Part shown: piece after piece, positions 51,832 through 61,121 of the stretch | Layout: each line of letters begins with the position of its first letter | Position numbering within the stretch: the stretch's first letter is position 1 | From: Tabrizicola_A aquatica | GTDB taxonomy: Bacteria > Pseudomonadota > Alphaproteobacteria > Rhodobacterales > Rhodobacteraceae | Length of the DNA stretch: 64,000 nucleotides | Reading direction: 5' to 3' (one strand) | Assembly: GCA_965194375.1 (NCBI GenBank) | Contig: CBDAEL010000009.1 | The notes under the pieces: generated by a model | Told to the model about the DNA's origin: nothing | The model's database searches: none | The model's input: the letters and a program-made list of their open reading frames with translations, nothing else | Position numbers and translations under genes: made by a program

Positions 51832-52887
51832 ATGCGTGATTTGACGAAAAACCCTTTGCCGATGATCCTTTTCGCGCTGGCCTCTGCCAGCCCGCTGCTG
51901 CTCTTTGCGCTTGGTATCGGGGCGGGTGGGCTTTGGGCCTTTGCGGGCCTTGTCTATATGACCGCGCTTGTGGCGGTGCTTGACCAGATCAAGGGCCTTT
52001 TCATGGGGGATGCGCCCGCAGGCGCCGAGTTTCCCGCCGCTGACGGATTACTCTTCGGATTGGCCTGCGGCCACCTCATCGCGCTGCCCATCGTCGTCTG
52101 GGCTGTCGCCGGGGACAGCGGGTTGTCGGGTTGGCAGCGCGCTGCGCTGATGCTGGGGGCGGGGCTGTGGTTCGGTCAGGTTTCAAACCCCATGGCGCAT
52201 GAGTTGATCCATCGCGGCAACCGCGCGCTCTATGGTCTTGGTGTTACGGTCTACACGAGCCTGCTTTTCGGCCACCATTCCAGCGCCCACCGCCTTGTGC
52301 ATCACCGCCACGCCGCGAGCGCCGCCGACCCCAACTCGGCCCGTGCGGGTGAGGGGTTCTACCGCTTTTTCCTGCGCGCATGGGGCGGCAGTTTCCTGCG
52401 TGGCTGGGCCGAGGAAAACGCGCTACGGGCGCGGTCGAAGGCAGGGCGCGGGCTGCATCCTTACGCTGTTTATCTGGGCGGCGCGGCGCTGACACTGACG
52501 GTTGCAGCGTTCTTGGCGGGGGGCTGGGGCCTTGTTGTCTGGGTGGCGCTGGCGCTTCACGCGCAACTGCAACTGATGCTGTCAGATTACGTGCAACACT
52601 ACGGCCTGACCCGTGCAACCCGTGACGATGGGCGGCTGGAACCCGTCGCCGGGCGCCATTCCTGGAACGCGCCGCAGTGGTTTTCCTCGGCCATGATGCT
52701 GAACGCGCCCCGCCATTCCGACCACCACGCCCACCCCGCGCGGCCCTATCCCGCATTGCGCTTGCCTGACGCCACCGACGCCCCGCACCTGCCCTGGCCC
52801 TTGCCGGTGGCCTGTACCTTGGCGCTGTTCCCGCCGCTGTGGAAACGCGCGATCCGCCCGCATCTGGCGAAATGGAAAGCCGTATGA
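51832..52887 (+). CDS. AlkB-like membrane alkane/fatty-acid monooxygenase
   Basis: 351 residues with about six helices. All three His boxes of the membrane di-iron family are present: HELIHRGN (~124), HHSSAHRLVHHRHAAS (~148-163) and HSDHHAHPARPYPAL (~290), plus the AlkB-type NAPQWFSS. It would hydroxylate a terminal methyl group of an alkane or lipid chain using rubredoxin, which is not encoded here. ATG at 51832; the next possible ATG is ten codons later. It overlaps the following small gene by four bases. Confidence 0.88.
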   Translation: MRDLTKNPLPMILFALASASPLLLFALGIGAGGLWAFAGLVYMTALVAVLDQIKGLFMGDAPAGAEFPAADGLLFGLACGHLIALPIVVWAVAGDSGLSGWQRAALMLGAGLWFGQVSNPMAHELIHRGNRALYGLGVTVYTSLLFGHHSSAHRLVHHRHAASAADPNSARAGEGFYRFFLRAWGGSFLRGWAEENALRARSKAGRGLHPYAVYLGGAALTLTVAAFLAGGWGLVVWVALALHAQLQLMLSDYVQHYGLTRATRDDGRLEPVAGRHSWNAPQWFSSAMMLNAPRHSDHHAHPARPYPALRLPDATDAPHLPWPLPVACTLALFPPLWKRAIRPHLAKWKAV

Positions 52888-53291
52888 GGCGCGCAACCCT
52901 TCTCGCCTGTCTGGCCTGCCTGACCGCCCCTGCGCTTGCCGAGACCGCCCTTCCCGGCGGCCCACCGCTTGACGCCCGCGCCTTTGATGCCCTGACCTTG
53001 GGCAAGCGGATGGACACTTACGACCCGTTCACGCTCTACGGCATCGAAGAATTCCTGCCCGGTCAGCGCGCCATCTGGAAAGACGCCACGGGCTGCAAAT
53101 CAGCCATTTGGGACCAGGTCGGCGAACAGATTTGCTTTTCCTACGAAGACCGCCCAGATGAGCCCGACTGCTGGATCTACAACATCCATCAAGGCGAATT
53201 GTGGGGGTGGTATGAGGGCAGGGACGACGGCCCGGTCGTGCGCCTTGTCCCGGCCAATAGCCCCATGCAGTGCGAGTTTGTGGGGGCATAA
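52884..53291 (+). CDS. Conserved periplasmic protein
   Basis: 135 residues. A signal peptide (RRATLLACLACLTAPALA) ends near residue 19. The mature part has DALTLGKRMDTYDPFTLYGIEEFL, a pair of Cys in GCKSAIWDQVGEQICFSYED, a third in DCWIYN and one near the end (QCEF), so two disulfides are possible. I know this as a hypothetical protein of Rhodobacteraceae. ATGA overlap with the AlkB-like gene suggests joint translation, but no link in function is evident. Confidence 0.7.
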   Translation: MRRATLLACLACLTAPALAETALPGGPPLDARAFDALTLGKRMDTYDPFTLYGIEEFLPGQRAIWKDATGCKSAIWDQVGEQICFSYEDRPDEPDCWIYNIHQGELWGWYEGRDDGPVVRLVPANSPMQCEFVGA

Positions 53292-53295
53292 GCCC

Positions 53296-54852
53296 CTAGA
53301 ACAAACTGCCCTGATCCGGCCCGCCCTCAGCTTTGCCCTTGCGCGGCGCGCGCGGACCCAGCGCCAGTTTGCCATCGGCAAATTCGATCTCAAGACTGGC
53401 GCTGCGCTCGGCCCCGGCCTTGGTCGTCACCACCTCGCCCTCGCCGCGCACCACGGCAAAGCCGCGTTTCAGGGTCTCGCGGTAACCCAAGGTGAGCCGC
53501 GTGCGGTCGGTCTGCTCCAACCGCGCGACAAGATCGACCAGCCGCCGCGCCGGTGCTGCGTGCAACCGGCTGTCCAACGCCGCCAGCCGCTCACGGTCGC
53601 GCCCGATATCCCGCGCCGCGCCCGACATCAGCCGCGCCAGTGCCGGCTCCAACCGCGAGGCCCATTTGTCCATCTGCCCGTGCTTGCGCTCCACCGCCAA
53701 AGCGGCGCGGTCACCAAGCCGCTGGGCGCGGGTCTGCAAATCAGTGGTCTTGATGGCGATCAGACCGACCAGCGTCTCCACCCGCAGCCGCGCCGCGCGC
53801 TCAAAGGCCGCGCGCTTGCGCGCCGCCGCCATACCCAAAGCGCCCCCGAGGCGGCCGGACCACAGGTCCAGCCGCTGCGCGGGCTGCGCCAAAAGCGTCT
53901 CCAGCCGTGGCAGGGCGCGCGCCAGATCGCGCAGGCGCTGGCCGCGAACATTGGCACCCTGTGCCACAGCCCGGCTTTGCCGCGCGCCCAAGGCATCCAG
54001 CCCCGCCAACAGCTCCAACCGCACCGGCACCGCCAGTTCCGCCGCCGCCGTTGGGGTTGGCGCGCGCAGGTCGGCGGCATAGTCGATCAGCGTGGTGTCG
54101 GTCTCATGCCCCACAGCCGAGATCAGCGGAATCCGAGAGGCCGCCGCCGCGCGCACCACGATTTCCTCGTTGAACCCCCACAGATCCTCCAGACTGCCGC
54201 CCCCCCGGGCTACGATCAAAAGATCCGGCCGCGGGATCGGCCCTCCCGGCTCCAGCGCGTTGAACCCGCGAATGGCCGCTGCAACCTCAGCCGCGCAGGC
54301 CTGACCCTGCACGGCGACCGGCCAGATCAGCACGTGGCGCGGGAACCGGTCGCGCAAGCGGTGCAGGATATCGCGGATCACCGCGCCCGAGGGTGATGTG
54401 ACCACCCCAATCACGCTGGGCAAATAGGGGATAGGCTTCTTTCGACCTGCGTCAAACAGCCCCTCGGCCCCGAGCGCCGCCTTGCGCTTCTCCAGCATGG
54501 CCATCAAGGCACCCGCCCCGGCTGGCACCACATCGTCGACGATCAACTGATACTTCGACTGACCCGGAAAGGTGGTCATCTTGCCGGTGGCAATAACCTC
54601 CATCCCCTCCTCAGGCCGGGTCTGCATCTTGGCAAGCTGGCCCTTCCATGAAATCGCGGCAATCACGCTGCGATCATCCTTCAGGTCGAAATACAAATGC
54701 CCCGAGGCCGGACGGCTGACGCGCCCCACCTCGCCGCGCACGCGCACCAGGCCAAACTCGCCCTCGATCACCCGTTTGACCGCGCTTGACAGTTCCGACA
54801 CGGTGTATTCGGGCTGGTTGCTCACAGGTGCGGCGTCTTCGAACATGTCCAT
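53296..54852 (-). CDS. xseA: Exodeoxyribonuclease VII large subunit
   Basis: 518 residues. N-terminal OB-fold (~12-105: YTVSELSSAVKRVIEGEFG, VRGEVG, HLYFDLKDD), catalytic domain (~110-320: GVVTSPSGAVIRDILHRL, DLLIVARGGGSLEDLWGFNEE, SAVGHETDTTLIDYAADLRAPTPTAAAE) and a long coiled-coil (~330-450). AAGGAGG lies before the ATG at 54852. The C-terminal tail after ~470 is extended and basic. Divergent from purD. Confidence 0.96.
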   Translation of the reverse strand: MDMFEDAAPVSNQPEYTVSELSSAVKRVIEGEFGLVRVRGEVGRVSRPASGHLYFDLKDDRSVIAAISWKGQLAKMQTRPEEGMEVIATGKMTTFPGQSKYQLIVDDVVPAGAGALMAMLEKRKAALGAEGLFDAGRKKPIPYLPSVIGVVTSPSGAVIRDILHRLRDRFPRHVLIWPVAVQGQACAAEVAAAIRGFNALEPGGPIPRPDLLIVARGGGSLEDLWGFNEEIVVRAAAASRIPLISAVGHETDTTLIDYAADLRAPTPTAAAELAVPVRLELLAGLDALGARQSRAVAQGANVRGQRLRDLARALPRLETLLAQPAQRLDLWSGRLGGALGMAAARKRAAFERAARLRVETLVGLIAIKTTDLQTRAQRLGDRAALAVERKHGQMDKWASRLEPALARLMSGAARDIGRDRERLAALDSRLHAAPARRLVDLVARLEQTDRTRLTLGYRETLKRGFAVVRGEGEVVTTKAGAERSASLEIEFADGKLALGPRAPRKGKAEGGPDQGSLF

Positions 54853-54917
54853 CGGCGCTTGCCTCCTTTGGGGGGGAACCTTATGACGCGGGCACGGCAA
54901 AGGCAAAGGGGCGACCG

Positions 54918-56180
54918 ATGAATATCCTGATCCTCGGCAGCGGCGGGCGCGAACATGCGCTGGCTTGGGCGGTCAAGCAAAACCCTAAATGCGACCGGCT
55001 GATCGTGGCGCCGGGCAATGCCGGGATCGCGCAACTGGCTGAGGTGGCCGATATCAATATCCTTGACGGCGCCTCCGTCGTGACCTTTTGCGAAGAAAAT
55101 GCCATCGACTTCGTTATCATAGGCCCCGAGGCCCCCTTGGCGGCAGGCGTTGCCGATGCCACCCGGTCGGCGGGGCTTTTGACCTTTGGCCCGTCTGCCG
55201 CCGCCGCGCGGCTTGAGGCCTCCAAGGGCTTCACCAAGGAAATCTGCGACGCCTGCGCTGCCCCCACCGCCGCCTATGCTCGCTTCACCGAAGCCGCTGC
55301 GGCACGGGCCTATGTCACGGCTCAAGGCGCGCCGATTGTGGTCAAGGCCGATGGCTTGGCCGCCGGCAAAGGCGTGATCGTGGCGATGACTCTGGACGAG
55401 GCGCTTGCCGCCATCGACGACATGTTCGGTGGCGAATTTGGCGCGGCCGGGGCCGAAGTCGTGATCGAGGAATTCATGACCGGCGAAGAGGCGTCATTCT
55501 TCATCCTCACCGATGGCGTAAACGCCCTTCCCATCGGCACCGCCCAAGACCACAAACGTGTGGGCGACGGCGACACCGGGCCGAACACCGGCGGAATGGG
55601 GGCCTATTCTCCTGCGCCGGTGCTGACCGATGCGATTGCAGCCCGCGCAATGTCAGAAATCGTGCTGCCCACCATCCGTGAAATGGCCCGGCGCGGCACG
55701 CCCTATCAGGGCGTCCTTTATGCTGGCCTGATGATCAAGGACGGGCAAGGGCGGCTGGTGGAATACAATGCCCGCTTTGGCGATCCGGAAACCCAAGTCC
55801 TCATGATGCGCCTTGGCGCACAGGCGCTGGATATGATGCTGGCCTGCGCCGAGGGCCGTCTGGATCAGGCGCAGGTGAACTGGGCCGACGATCACGCGAT
55901 CACCGTTGTCATGGCCGCCAAGGGCTATCCCGGTTCCTATCAGAAAGGCAGTGAGATCCGCGGCCTGACCCGCTTGCCCGAAGACAGCCGCCATATGGTT
56001 TTCCATGCTGGCACCACCGAGAAAGACGGCCGCATCTGTGCCAATGGTGGCCGCGTGCTGAACGTCACCGCGCGCGGCGACAGCCTGGCCGAAGCCCGCA
56101 ACCGCGCCTATGCCATGATCGACCACCTCGACTGGCCCGAGGGCTTTTGCCGCTCGGACATCGGGTGGCGCGCCCTTTGA
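54918..56180 (+). CDS. purD: Phosphoribosylamine-glycine ligase
   Basis: 420 residues, standard length, ATP-grasp fold: NILILGSGGREHALAWAV at the N-terminus, VIIGPEAPLAAGV, GPSAAAARLEASKGFTKE, VKADGLAAGKGVIVA and YNARFGDPETQVLMMRL. It makes glycinamide ribonucleotide in purine synthesis. ATG at 54918. A large palindromic repeat follows the stop. Confidence 0.97.
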   Translation: MNILILGSGGREHALAWAVKQNPKCDRLIVAPGNAGIAQLAEVADINILDGASVVTFCEENAIDFVIIGPEAPLAAGVADATRSAGLLTFGPSAAAARLEASKGFTKEICDACAAPTAAYARFTEAAAARAYVTAQGAPIVVKADGLAAGKGVIVAMTLDEALAAIDDMFGGEFGAAGAEVVIEEFMTGEEASFFILTDGVNALPIGTAQDHKRVGDGDTGPNTGGMGAYSPAPVLTDAIAARAMSEIVLPTIREMARRGTPYQGVLYAGLMIKDGQGRLVEYNARFGDPETQVLMMRLGAQALDMMLACAEGRLDQAQVNWADDHAITVVMAAKGYPGSYQKGSEIRGLTRLPEDSRHMVFHAGTTEKDGRICANGGRVLNVTARGDSLAEARNRAYAMIDHLDWPEGFCRSDIGWRAL

Positions 56181-56228
56181 CCAGACCGGGCAGGGGGGCC
56201 GTCTGCCCCCCTCTGGCCTGCGGCCATT

Positions 56229-56312
56229 CACCCCCCGAGAGTATTTGGAAAGGCGCAAATCAAAGATCGGCTCAGCCCCTGATTTGCGCCTTTTGAAATA
56301 CTCTGGGGGGTG
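56229..56312. repeat. Large intergenic palindrome (Rhodobacteraceae-type)
   Basis: Two imperfect arms of ~33 bases (56229-56262 and 56280-56312) with an ~17-base loop. The arms share CACCCCCC, AGAGTATTT and AGGCGCAAATCA; they differ by one inserted base and a two-base change. Further G/C-run repeats flank it (56184-56215, 56320-56350). I recall similar CCCCCxGAGTATTT palindromes in intergenic regions of Rhodobacteraceae. It likely acts as an RNA hairpin/terminator after purD. Confidence 0.8.
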
Positions 56313-56479
56313 AGCGCGGCACGCGCGAGGGGGGTAAAGCCCCCCTACGCCGGCGGTAAAAGGGTGCAACACCGGAAAGAAAGGGCCCAAGGCGTGGCAG
56401 ATGGGCAGGTTTGGCCTCTTGCAGGGGGCGTGCGGGGGCCCTAAAGAAGCGCCGGATTTGCTGGCTGCGGGAGATACCC

Positions 56480-57736
56480 ATGCCGTTATTGGTGATGAAA
56501 TTCGGTGGCACCTCGGTGGCGGATCTCGACCGCATCGCCAATGCCGCCCAGAAGGTGCAGCGCGAGGTGGAACGCGGCTATGACGTGATCGTCATCGTCA
56601 GCGCCATGTCGGGCAAGACCAACGAGCTGGTGGGCTGGGTCGAAAAGACCTCGCCGCTCTATGATGCGCGCGAGTATGATGCCGTTGTGGCCTCGGGTGA
56701 GAATGTGACGGCGGGCCTGATGGCGCTGCGGTTGCAGGAAATGGGCATTCCAGCGCGGTCATGGCAGGGCTGGCAGGTGCCGATCAACACCACCTCCGCC
56801 CATGGCTCGGCCCGCTTCATGTCGATCCCGGCTGACAACATCACTGCCAAGTTTGCCGAAGGCTTTAAGGTGGCGGTGGTTGCGGGCTTTCAGGGCCTTT
56901 CGGCCGAGGGCCGCATCACGACGTTGGGCCGGGGTGGTTCTGACACCACCGCTGTGGCCTTTGCCGCCGCCTTTGGCGCCGAGCGCTGCGACATCTACAC
57001 CGATGTCGACGGTGTCTATACCACCGACCCGCGCATCTGCGACAAGGCGCGCAAGCTGGACAAGATCGCCTTCGAGGAGATGCTTGAGCTGGCCTCGCTG
57101 GGTGCCAAGGTCTTGCAGACCCGATCGGTCGAGCTTGCCATGCGCTACAAGGTGCGCCTGCGGGTGCTGTCCTCATTCGAGGATACGGATGAGACTTCTG
57201 GAACTCTGGTCTGCGACGAGGACGAAATCATGGAATCGAAAGTTGTTTCTGGCGTCGCCTACAGCCGCGACGAGGCGAAGATGACGCTGGTTAAGGTTGA
57301 AGACCGCCCCGGCATCGCCGCGGCCATCTTCGGCCCCTTGGCCGAGGCTGGGGTGAATGTGGACATGATTGTCCAGAACATCTCGGAGTTGGACGACCCC
57401 TCCGACAAGCGCGCCTATACCGACATGACCTTCAGCCTGCCCACCAATCAGGTGGAGCGCGCGCGCAAGGCCATGGAAGAAGCCAAGGGGGCTGGCAAAT
57501 TCACCTATGGCAAGCTGGTAACCGACACGGATGTGGCCAAGATTTCCGTCGTCGGCATTGGTATGCGCAGCCAAGTTGGGGTGGCCGCCAAGATGTTCGC
57601 CGCTTTGGCGGCTGAGAATGTGAACATCAAGGTGATCAGCACTTCGGAGATCAAGATATCGGTTCTGATCGACCGTAAGTATATGGAACTTGCCGTGCAG
57701 GCGCTGCATGACGTGTTCGAGTTGGACAAGGCCTGA
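56480..57736 (+). CDS. lysC: Aspartate kinase
   Basis: 418 residues. Catalytic domain with MKFGGTSVADLDRI (KFGGTS motif), VSAMSGKTNELV, TLGRGGSDTTAVAFAAAF and YTDVDGVYTTDPR; two C-terminal ACT domains (~265-340, 345-415) with VEDRPGIAAAIFGPLAEAGVNVDMI and GIGMRSQVGVAAKMFAALA, the allosteric lysine/threonine sites. First step of the aspartate family pathway. ATG at 56480 with GGGAGA ahead. A strong terminator follows. Confidence 0.96.
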   Translation: MPLLVMKFGGTSVADLDRIANAAQKVQREVERGYDVIVIVSAMSGKTNELVGWVEKTSPLYDAREYDAVVASGENVTAGLMALRLQEMGIPARSWQGWQVPINTTSAHGSARFMSIPADNITAKFAEGFKVAVVAGFQGLSAEGRITTLGRGGSDTTAVAFAAAFGAERCDIYTDVDGVYTTDPRICDKARKLDKIAFEEMLELASLGAKVLQTRSVELAMRYKVRLRVLSSFEDTDETSGTLVCDEDEIMESKVVSGVAYSRDEAKMTLVKVEDRPGIAAAIFGPLAEAGVNVDMIVQNISELDDPSDKRAYTDMTFSLPTNQVERARKAMEEAKGAGKFTYGKLVTDTDVAKISVVGIGMRSQVGVAAKMFAALAAENVNIKVISTSEIKISVLIDRKYMELAVQALHDVFELDKA

Positions 57737-57755
57737 GGCCAGCCGCTTTGCAGTG

Positions 57756-57791
57756 AAAACCCCCGGTCGCAGCGCTGCGACCGGGGGGTTT
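57756..57791. terminator. Rho-independent terminator after lysC
   Basis: A near-perfect palindrome (CCCCGGTCGCAGC/GCTGCGACCGGGG core) is preceded by AAAA and followed by TTTTCTTT, so it works in both directions. It separates lysC from the convergent SDR gene. Confidence 0.9.
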
Positions 57792-57812
57792 TCTTTGCAC
57801 CCGCGTCGCGGG

Positions 57813-58568
57813 TTAGATTGACCCTGCCTCGACCATGTAATTCGAGGCCGAACACATCGCCGCATCGTCCGAGGCCAAAAACAGCACCATCCGCGCCACA
57901 TAGACTGGATCGATCAGATCTGGCAGGCACTGGCGGTTGCGGTGCGCCTCCAACGTCTCGGGCGTGGCCCAAAGCGTCTTTTGCCGCTCGGTCATGATCC
58001 AGCCCGGCACCACGGCATTGACGCGGATGCGGTGGCGACCGAGATCGCGCGCCATGGTGCGCGTCAGCCCATGCACGGCGGCCTTTGCCGTGGCATAGGC
58101 GGGAAAGCCGCCGCCCGCCTCGAACCACGAATTCGACCCCATGTTGATGATCGAGCCGCCGCCGGCGGCAATCATGTCAGGCGCAACCGCCTGAATGGCA
58201 AAGAACATGTGGCGCAGATTGGTGGCTTGGCGTTCATCCCAATACTCGGGCGTCACGTCTTTCCAGCCATGGCGGTCATCGCGCGCGGCATTGTTGACCA
58301 AGACCGACGCAGGCCCGATCTGAGCCTTCAGGTCAACCAGCGCGCCCTGCATCGCGGCAATGTCGCGCAGGTCGCACAGGGCAAAGGCCACGCCGGGCAC
58401 CTCCGCGGCCAAGGCGCGCGAGGCCTCTGCGTCGCGGTCCAAAAAGCCCACGCGCGCGCCTTGCGCGGCAAAGGCCCGCACGATCTCGGCCCCAATTCCT
58501 TGCGCCCCCCCGGTGATATACACGGTCTTGCCGCGCAGGCTGGGATAGATGGCGAACTCTTGGGTCAT
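57813..58568 (-). CDS. SDR-family oxidoreductase
   Basis: 251 residues, classical short-chain dehydrogenase: cofactor motif TGGAQGIG, an Asp ending strand 2 (FLDRD, favouring NAD), VNNAARDD, the catalytic Ser in NMGSNSWFEAG and YATAKAA (Tyr-x3-Lys), and VVPGWIMTERQ. Substrate not evident; similar enzymes act on sugars or sugar acids. ATG at 58568 fits the domain start; 27 upstream codons have no homology. Convergent with lysC. Confidence 0.9.
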   Translation of the reverse strand: MTQEFAIYPSLRGKTVYITGGAQGIGAEIVRAFAAQGARVGFLDRDAEASRALAAEVPGVAFALCDLRDIAAMQGALVDLKAQIGPASVLVNNAARDDRHGWKDVTPEYWDERQATNLRHMFFAIQAVAPDMIAAGGGSIINMGSNSWFEAGGGFPAYATAKAAVHGLTRTMARDLGRHRIRVNAVVPGWIMTERQKTLWATPETLEAHRNRQCLPDLIDPVYVARMVLFLASDDAAMCSASNYMVEAGSI

Positions 58569-58768
58569 AATGGCCTCGGCTGGTCTGGGGTGCGCCCTAT
58601 CTGACGCAGCCTGCCCGCAAGGGCAAGGTTTCGCGCGCGAACTGCCCATATCTTGGGCAGATGTCGAAATTCTGCGCGAAAACCCCGATCTGGCCGGCAG
58701 ACTTGGCCAAAAGTCACTCCCCTTTGGTACGCATTGGTCCTATAGCTGGGTCGAGGAGCCCTTGACCC

Positions 58769-61030
58769 ATGTCAGACCGCAGTGAAAGCGACAGCCGCAA
58801 GCTCTTGCGGCGCTTGCGCGATGTGCTTGCCACCCCTGCCAAGGGGCAAGAGCGGCTTGACCGCATCACCCACCTCATTGCCGACAGCATGAAGACCGAG
58901 GTCTGTTCGATCTATCTGTTCCGCGATGCCGAAACGCTGGAGCTTTGCGCCACCGAGGGCCTGCGCCCCGAGGCCGTTCACCAGACCCGGATGAAACTGG
59001 GCGAGGGGTTGGTGGGTCGCGTGGCCCGCACCGGTCAGCCCGTGAACACCGCCGATGCGCCATCGGAAAAGGGCTTCCGCTTTATGCCGGAAACCGGGGA
59101 AGAGATTTATTCCTCCTTCCTTGGTGTGCCGATCCAGCGGGTGGGCGAGAAACTGGGCGTTCTTGTCGTGCAGTCCAAGACCGCGCGCAGCTATTCCGAA
59201 GACGAGATCGACGCGCTGGACGTGGTTGCCATGGTGCTGGCCGAAATGACCGAGCTTGGCGCCTTTGCCGGGGACGGGGTGCAGGCGCTCCACAAAAAGC
59301 CGGTGATGTTTCGCGGCGGCACCGGGCAGGAAGGCACCGCCATGGGCCGGGTCTGGTTGCACGAGCCGCGCGTGGTGGTCACCAACCCCGTGGCCGATGA
59401 CCCCCTGACCGAGATCGACCGCATCCGCGAGGCTGTGGGCGTGTTGCGCGTCTCGGTCGATGATCTTCTGGCCGCCGAAAGCCTTGATAAAGACCAAAAG
59501 GCCGTGCTTGAGGCCTATCGCATGTTTGCCCATTCGCGCGGCTGGCTGCGCCGGATGGAAGAAGACATCCAGCGTGGCCTTTCGGCCGAGGCGGCGGTGG
59601 AGAAAGAACAATCCACGGCCCGCAATCGGTTGGAGCAGGTGGAAGACGCTTACCTGCGCGAAAGGCTGAATGATCTGGATGATCTGTCCAACCGCCTGCT
59701 GCGCATTCTGACAGGGCAGGGCAAGGACACGGGCGCGCAGATGCCCGACAACCCGGTGCTGGTGGCGCGCAACATTGGACCTGCGGAGCTGCTGGACTAT
59801 GGGCGCAAGCTGAAGGGCGTGGTGCTGGAAGAGGGATCTGTTGGCTCCCACGCCGCCATCGTCGCCCGCGCGCTGGCAATACCCATGGTGATCCACGCCC
59901 GCAACATCACCTCCGAGGCGCTGAACGGCGATGCCATCTTGGTCGATGGCGACCAAGGTATCGTGCATCTGCGCCCCGAAGACACCGTCTCGCGCAGCTT
60001 CCGCGACAAGGTCGCCATGCAGGCCGAGGCGCAAAAGCGCTATGCGAGCTTGCGCGATCTGCCCGCCACCACCCGCGATGGGGTGTCTCTCACCTTGCAC
60101 ATGAACGCAGGCCTTATGGCCGATCTGCCCAGCCTGGAAGGATCAGGCGCCGAAGGCGTCGGCCTGTTCCGAACCGAGCTGCAATTCCTGATCCGCAACA
60201 AGATGCCCCAGCGCGGCGAGTTGGCACAGCTTTACACACGTGTGATGGACGCCGCCAAAGGCCGCCCGGTCGCTTTCCGCACGCTCGACATCGGGTCGGA
60301 CAAGGTGCTTCCCTATATGAAGCCGCAGGATGAGCCGAACCCCGCCATGGGCTGGCGTGCCATTCGGGTGGGCTTGGACAAGCCGGGCGTCTTGCGGATG
60401 CAGGTACAAGCCCTGATCCGTGCCGCCAACGGCCGCCCGCTGTCGATCATGTTCCCCTTCATCACCGAACATGCCGAGTTCCAAGAGGCCCGTTCGCATG
60501 TTCTGCGAGAGATCCATCGGGAGCGGTCCTTGGGCCATCTGGTGCCCTCAACGCTGGAAATTGGCGCCATGCTGGAAACCCCCAGCCTTGCCTTTGCCCC
60601 GCAAGCCTTCTTTGAGTTGACCGATTTCATTTCGATCGGGGGCAATGACCTCAAGCAGTTCTTCTTTGCCGCCGACCGCGAGAATGAGCGTGTGCGCAAA
60701 CGCTATGACAGCCTGAACCTGTCGTTCCTGTCGTTCCTTGAACAGATCGTGCAGCGCTGTGCGGTGTCAAACACCCGGCTGTCGTTCTGCGGCGAGGACG
60801 CGGGCCGCCCGGTTGAAGCCCTCGCCTTCGCCGCTATGGGGCTGCGCGGCCTGTCGATGCGCCCGGCTTCCATCGGCCCAGTCAAGGCCCTTCTGCGCCG
60901 GGTCAAGCTCGCGGAAGCGCGGGCGGTGATCGAAGAGGCCCGCGCGGCGGGTGAGATGTCGGCGCGGCCAAGGCTGATGGACTGGCTGGCCAGCCTGCCG
61001 CAAAGCAAGGGTCCGCTTCTGCCGCCGTAA
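58769..61030 (+). CDS. ptsP: PEP-protein phosphotransferase EI-Ntr
   Basis: 753 residues: N-terminal GAF domain (~18-160), EI N-terminal helical region (~175-330), the swivelling phospho-His domain with GSVGSHAAIVARALAIPMV (His361), and the PEP-binding barrel with EGVGLFRTELQFL, FRTLDIGSDK, IMFPFI, SIGGNDLKQFFFAADREN and FCGEDAG. It feeds the nitrogen-related PTS (NPr, EIIA-Ntr). A hairpin terminator follows. A diverged copy of its 3' end occurs at 63260-63447. Confidence 0.95.
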   Translation: MSDRSESDSRKLLRRLRDVLATPAKGQERLDRITHLIADSMKTEVCSIYLFRDAETLELCATEGLRPEAVHQTRMKLGEGLVGRVARTGQPVNTADAPSEKGFRFMPETGEEIYSSFLGVPIQRVGEKLGVLVVQSKTARSYSEDEIDALDVVAMVLAEMTELGAFAGDGVQALHKKPVMFRGGTGQEGTAMGRVWLHEPRVVVTNPVADDPLTEIDRIREAVGVLRVSVDDLLAAESLDKDQKAVLEAYRMFAHSRGWLRRMEEDIQRGLSAEAAVEKEQSTARNRLEQVEDAYLRERLNDLDDLSNRLLRILTGQGKDTGAQMPDNPVLVARNIGPAELLDYGRKLKGVVLEEGSVGSHAAIVARALAIPMVIHARNITSEALNGDAILVDGDQGIVHLRPEDTVSRSFRDKVAMQAEAQKRYASLRDLPATTRDGVSLTLHMNAGLMADLPSLEGSGAEGVGLFRTELQFLIRNKMPQRGELAQLYTRVMDAAKGRPVAFRTLDIGSDKVLPYMKPQDEPNPAMGWRAIRVGLDKPGVLRMQVQALIRAANGRPLSIMFPFITEHAEFQEARSHVLREIHRERSLGHLVPSTLEIGAMLETPSLAFAPQAFFELTDFISIGGNDLKQFFFAADRENERVRKRYDSLNLSFLSFLEQIVQRCAVSNTRLSFCGEDAGRPVEALAFAAMGLRGLSMRPASIGPVKALLRRVKLAEARAVIEEARAAGEMSARPRLMDWLASLPQSKGPLLPP

Positions 61031-61087
61031 GGGGGGACGTCGCTTTGCCGCAGCCCTTCGTCACAAGCCTGCACAGGTCTAAGCCGA

Positions 61088-61113
61088 TCTGGCGGCCCAT
61101 TAGAGCCGCCAGA
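61088..61113 (+). terminator. Terminator after ptsP
   Basis: TCTGGCGGC and GCCGCCAGA form a 9-bp perfect stem with an 8-base loop, followed by ATCTGTTTT, 58 bases past the ptsP stop and just before the convergent anchor-protein gene. Confidence 0.8.
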
Positions 61114-61121
61114 ATCTGTTT

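Noticed and set aside
53158..54396. Plus-strand open frame of 412 codons opposite xseA
   Set aside because: Antisense to clear exonuclease VII motifs and made of Arg/Gln/Pro-rich shadow sequence.
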